NCBI GenBank assembly: GCA_004193545.1
Contig: RPGO01000040.1
Span: 62,001 to 126,000 of the forward strand
DNA: 64,000 nt
Direction: 5' to 3'
Source: Candidatus Argoarchaeum ethanivorans
Lineage (GTDB): Archaea; Halobacteriota; Methanosarcinia; Methanosarcinales; EX4572-44
Part shown: piece by piece, positions 62,072 to 64,000 of the stretch
Layout: every line of letters begins with the position of its first letter
Position numbering within the stretch: position 1 is the stretch's first letter
Program-made: the position numbers and the translations under genes
Notes under the pieces: model-generated
What the model saw: the letters and a program-made list of their open reading frames with translations, nothing else
Databases searched by the model: none
What the model was told of the DNA's origin: nothing

Positions 62072-63502
62072 TCAGGTTAATGATTGCGTGACTCCCGGGG
62101 ATTTTTTCATCAGCTCCTTGATATACAGCCTTGCCCACACAAATGCTACTGTTACAGCAATGGTGTTTGCTGCAACCAGACCCCACCAGACCCCAACCAG
62201 ACCCCATCCAAAGATGAAAGCAAATACAACAGCAAATAATGGAGTTAGAATAAGCGTTCGTAAAATTGTGACAAGTAGTGCAGTCATCCCTTTCCCGGTT
62301 CCTTGAAAAAGCGAAGATGAGAGCATGCCAAATGATATTGTTGGGTAATAAAAACTGATTATCCTGAGAAAAATTGTCAACCCTGGTGCAATACGTTCCG
62401 CTCCTCCAGCTTGTGTAAATACCGCAGCTATCTGAGGTGCGAAAATAAAGGTTACAACAGCGATAACTGCTTCTATCACAAAACCAATCTTTATTGCATA
62501 GAGATGAGCAATACTGACCTTTTTAAAGGAGTGTGCACCAAAAGCAGCTCCACTTACCGAGACAAGTGCAGTAGCAATACCCATTGTCGGCAGAACCGCT
62601 ATACTTGCTACACGCCATCCAGTGGAGTAGATTGCTACACCATCCGTGTTACCAACCATTACTATAATGATATTTATTATTATCATCATAAATGACATGG
62701 AAACCATCATCACTGAACCTGGCAGACCAACTTTGAGAATATCTATAATAATATTCTTATTGAATTTAAAATCGCTGAAGTTAAACGATACATAAGTATC
62801 TCTTTTGAAAAAAAACCAGTTTAACATGACAATAGAAGTAATGCTTAGCGATAGTAGTGTTGCCCAGGCAGCGCCTGCAATACCTAAATCAAAGGTGTAG
62901 ATAAAAATAGGGTCTAGTACGATATTCAGACCAGCACCAAGTGCCATGGCATACATAGCTCTTTTTACATCTCCTTCACCCCTCAGTATTGCATTTGCTA
63001 TGTTTGTAAAAAATATAAAAATACTGCCTGCAATGATAACCTTGCCGTATGAGACAGTCATTCCTATGACATCAACTGCACCAATAAAAACAAATATCTC
63101 GCGAGCAAAGGCAAAAAGTGGTACAGTAAAGACGACTACAAATAAGAGCATTATAGCGATTGTATGAACTGCTATATTGTCTGCACCAGGTTTATCAGAA
63201 GCACCAATCCTGCGGGAGATGGCAGACGCTGCACCTATACCCAATCCATTAGATAGTCCCACAGCCAAAAAGAAAAACGGGAAAACGAAACCAATCGCAG
63301 CGAGTGCGTTAGCACCAAGACCAGAAACCCAAATCGCATCAGCAAGATTGTAGATTGCCTGTATAGACATAGCTGCAATCATTGGCAATGAAAGTTTGAT
63401 AATTGCCTTTTTAGGGTCTCCAAGTAGTGTCTTCACTCCTTTCGTTTTCTTATTCCTGGATGACTCATCTGAAATTTCTTTTTTTGTTTGTTTACTATTC
63501 AC
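62072..63502 (-). CDS. MATE family efflux transporter
   Basis: This 476-residue membrane transporter of the multidrug and toxic compound extrusion family has twelve predicted helices. It uses a sodium or proton gradient to export cations or drugs. The N-terminal LPMIAAMSIQAIYNLADAIW and the internal repeat in the second half (KVGLPGSVMMVSMSFMMIIIN) show the two-fold symmetry. Archaeal members form their own branch. It is monocistronic between repeat-rich regions. The substrate is unknown. The charged N-terminus (MNSKQTKKEISDESSRNKK) is unusually long. Confidence 0.9.
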   Translation of the reverse strand: MNSKQTKKEISDESSRNKKTKGVKTLLGDPKKAIIKLSLPMIAAMSIQAIYNLADAIWVSGLGANALAAIGFVFPFFFLAVGLSNGLGIGAASAISRRIGASDKPGADNIAVHTIAIMLLFVVVFTVPLFAFAREIFVFIGAVDVIGMTVSYGKVIIAGSIFIFFTNIANAILRGEGDVKRAMYAMALGAGLNIVLDPIFIYTFDLGIAGAAWATLLSLSITSIVMLNWFFFKRDTYVSFNFSDFKFNKNIIIDILKVGLPGSVMMVSMSFMMIIINIIIVMVGNTDGVAIYSTGWRVASIAVLPTMGIATALVSVSGAAFGAHSFKKVSIAHLYAIKIGFVIEAVIAVVTFIFAPQIAAVFTQAGGAERIAPGLTIFLRIISFYYPTISFGMLSSSLFQGTGKGMTALLVTILRTLILTPLFAVVFAFIFGWGLVGVWWGLVAANTIAVTVAFVWARLYIKELMKKSPGVTQSLT

Positions 63503-63584
63503 GTATGAACCATCTTGTTAATTGCTCCTCTATTCCCGAGAGTGGACTTCCTGATGTAAGAATTTTAATATATATCTTAAGAAA

Positions 63585-63775
63585 CTGCATACAACGCATG
63601 CAGAGATAACCTTTGATTGTAACTTTTAATTCTCGACTCACGCAAGCACTACACAACTTCGTTCTGCAGAACTGTACACAACGCGAGCAGAGATAACCAG
63701 TAACTGCATACAACGCAAGCGGAGATGCTCGGTAACTCTTGATTACGAAGTAATCAAGTTGCGAAGCAACCGAGT
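63585..63775. repeat. Cluster of palindromic intergenic repeats
   Basis: CTGCAT...ATGCAG (about 63586-63604), CACAAC-TTC-GTTCTG (about 63650), and a nested structure at 63728-63774 follow each other. In the last one CTCGG and CCGAG enclose CTTGATTAC with GTAATCAAG (GAA loop, 63738-63758) and TTGC with GCAA (GAA loop, 63759-63769). They share loops and words with repeats at 38594, 42155, 48868 and 61927. Confidence 0.7.
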
Positions 63776-63840
63776 GTAGAAATCATGTATCGAATTTCAG
63801 TAGCAGTAGAACATGGTTGCATTTATATTTTCCTATATGT

Positions 63841-63974
63841 GGGGCTGTCAACTTGTTGGGTGTTGGCATTGTTTCGATCTGGTCGTATATTCAGGTATAA
63901 TGTCTACTGTTCTGGGTTTGAACGCATGAAAGAAATTAGAGTTTTGGTATAACACCCAACAAGTTGACAGCCCC
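63841..63974. mobile_element. MITE-like element with 24-bp perfect inverted repeats
   Basis: A 24-bp sequence beginning GGGGCTGTCAACTTGTTGGG (63841-63864) is repeated exactly in inverse orientation at 63951-63974. The 134-bp element has no coding frame and so is likely a miniature element mobilised in trans. No clear target duplication was found. The inner 86 bp are unique. Confidence 0.65.
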
Positions 63975-64000
63975 GAAATGGTTGGTGAGAAGACTATCAA

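Noticed and set aside
1-64000. CRISPR array
   Set aside because: No regularly spaced repeats with unique spacers and no cas genes were seen.

Overview
The window looks like chromosome from a methane-metabolising euryarchaeon (a methanogen or an anaerobic methanotroph, ANME). Markers are a coenzyme F430 synthase (CfbE), methanogenesis marker protein 2, a dihydropteroate synthase-like protein, an orphan HdrA, a methanogen-type thymidylate synthase, archaeal AlaS and Taw1, a KEOPS Cgi121 subunit, and surface proteins with archaeal C-terminal sorting tails. Lineage cannot be fixed from one window. Small intergenic clues (FVDxDGDGVCDN repeat protein, many decayed insertion sequences) would fit ANME-1 or Methanosarcinales relatives.

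Layout. 1-3.9 kb: non-coding, decayed DNA and a frameshifted IS4-superfamily element with terminal inverted repeats. 3.9-7.7 kb: thymidylate synthase, tRNA-Arg, rpiA-hisA, and a fluoride-export operon (two CrcB and a frameshifted DUF190). 8.0-12.6 kb: an AT-rich, tightly coupled three-gene cassette made of a nitrilase-fold enzyme with an intact Glu-Lys-Cys triad and two proteins I cannot assign. It is the best candidate for an undescribed system, possibly a defence system. 13.3-22.8 kb: radical SAM protein, permease, IS630 copy 1, alaS, two membrane or exported proteins, Cgi121, dapF and a regulator. 22.9-25.9 kb: an ABC importer of the nitrate/sulfonate/taurine type carrying a decayed copy of its own binding protein. 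26-31.1 kb: a regulator, a DUF4143 ATPase, a RhuM remnant and a large RelA/SpoT-domain protein. 31.6-35.5 kb: HdrA and CfbE. 35.6-39.7 kb: HicB pieces, a nuclease-like gene split by IS630 copy 2, and a Vms1/VLRF1-like factor. 39.8-50 kb: PRPP synthetase, DHPS-like protein, UbiX, surface proteins, a broken subtilase, an M50 protease and methanogenesis marker 2. 50-64 kb: transposase remnant, secreted proteins, dCMP deaminase, MiaB-like enzyme, ABC-2 exporter, Taw1, class II ribonucleotide reductase, MATE transporter, palindromic repeats and a MITE-like element.

How the parts relate. Housekeeping genes (nucleotides, tRNA modification, amino acids, cofactors) alternate with short accessory patches that are AT-rich and full of broken genes. 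The two IS630 copies share their ends, an NTAG target duplication and an orfA/orfB junction at an A7 run. Each copy has one different frameshift, so the family layout can be read by comparing them. Palindromic GAA/TTC-loop repeats recur between genes. Several genes carry frameshifts (DUF190, subtilase, IS elements); some may be assembly errors.
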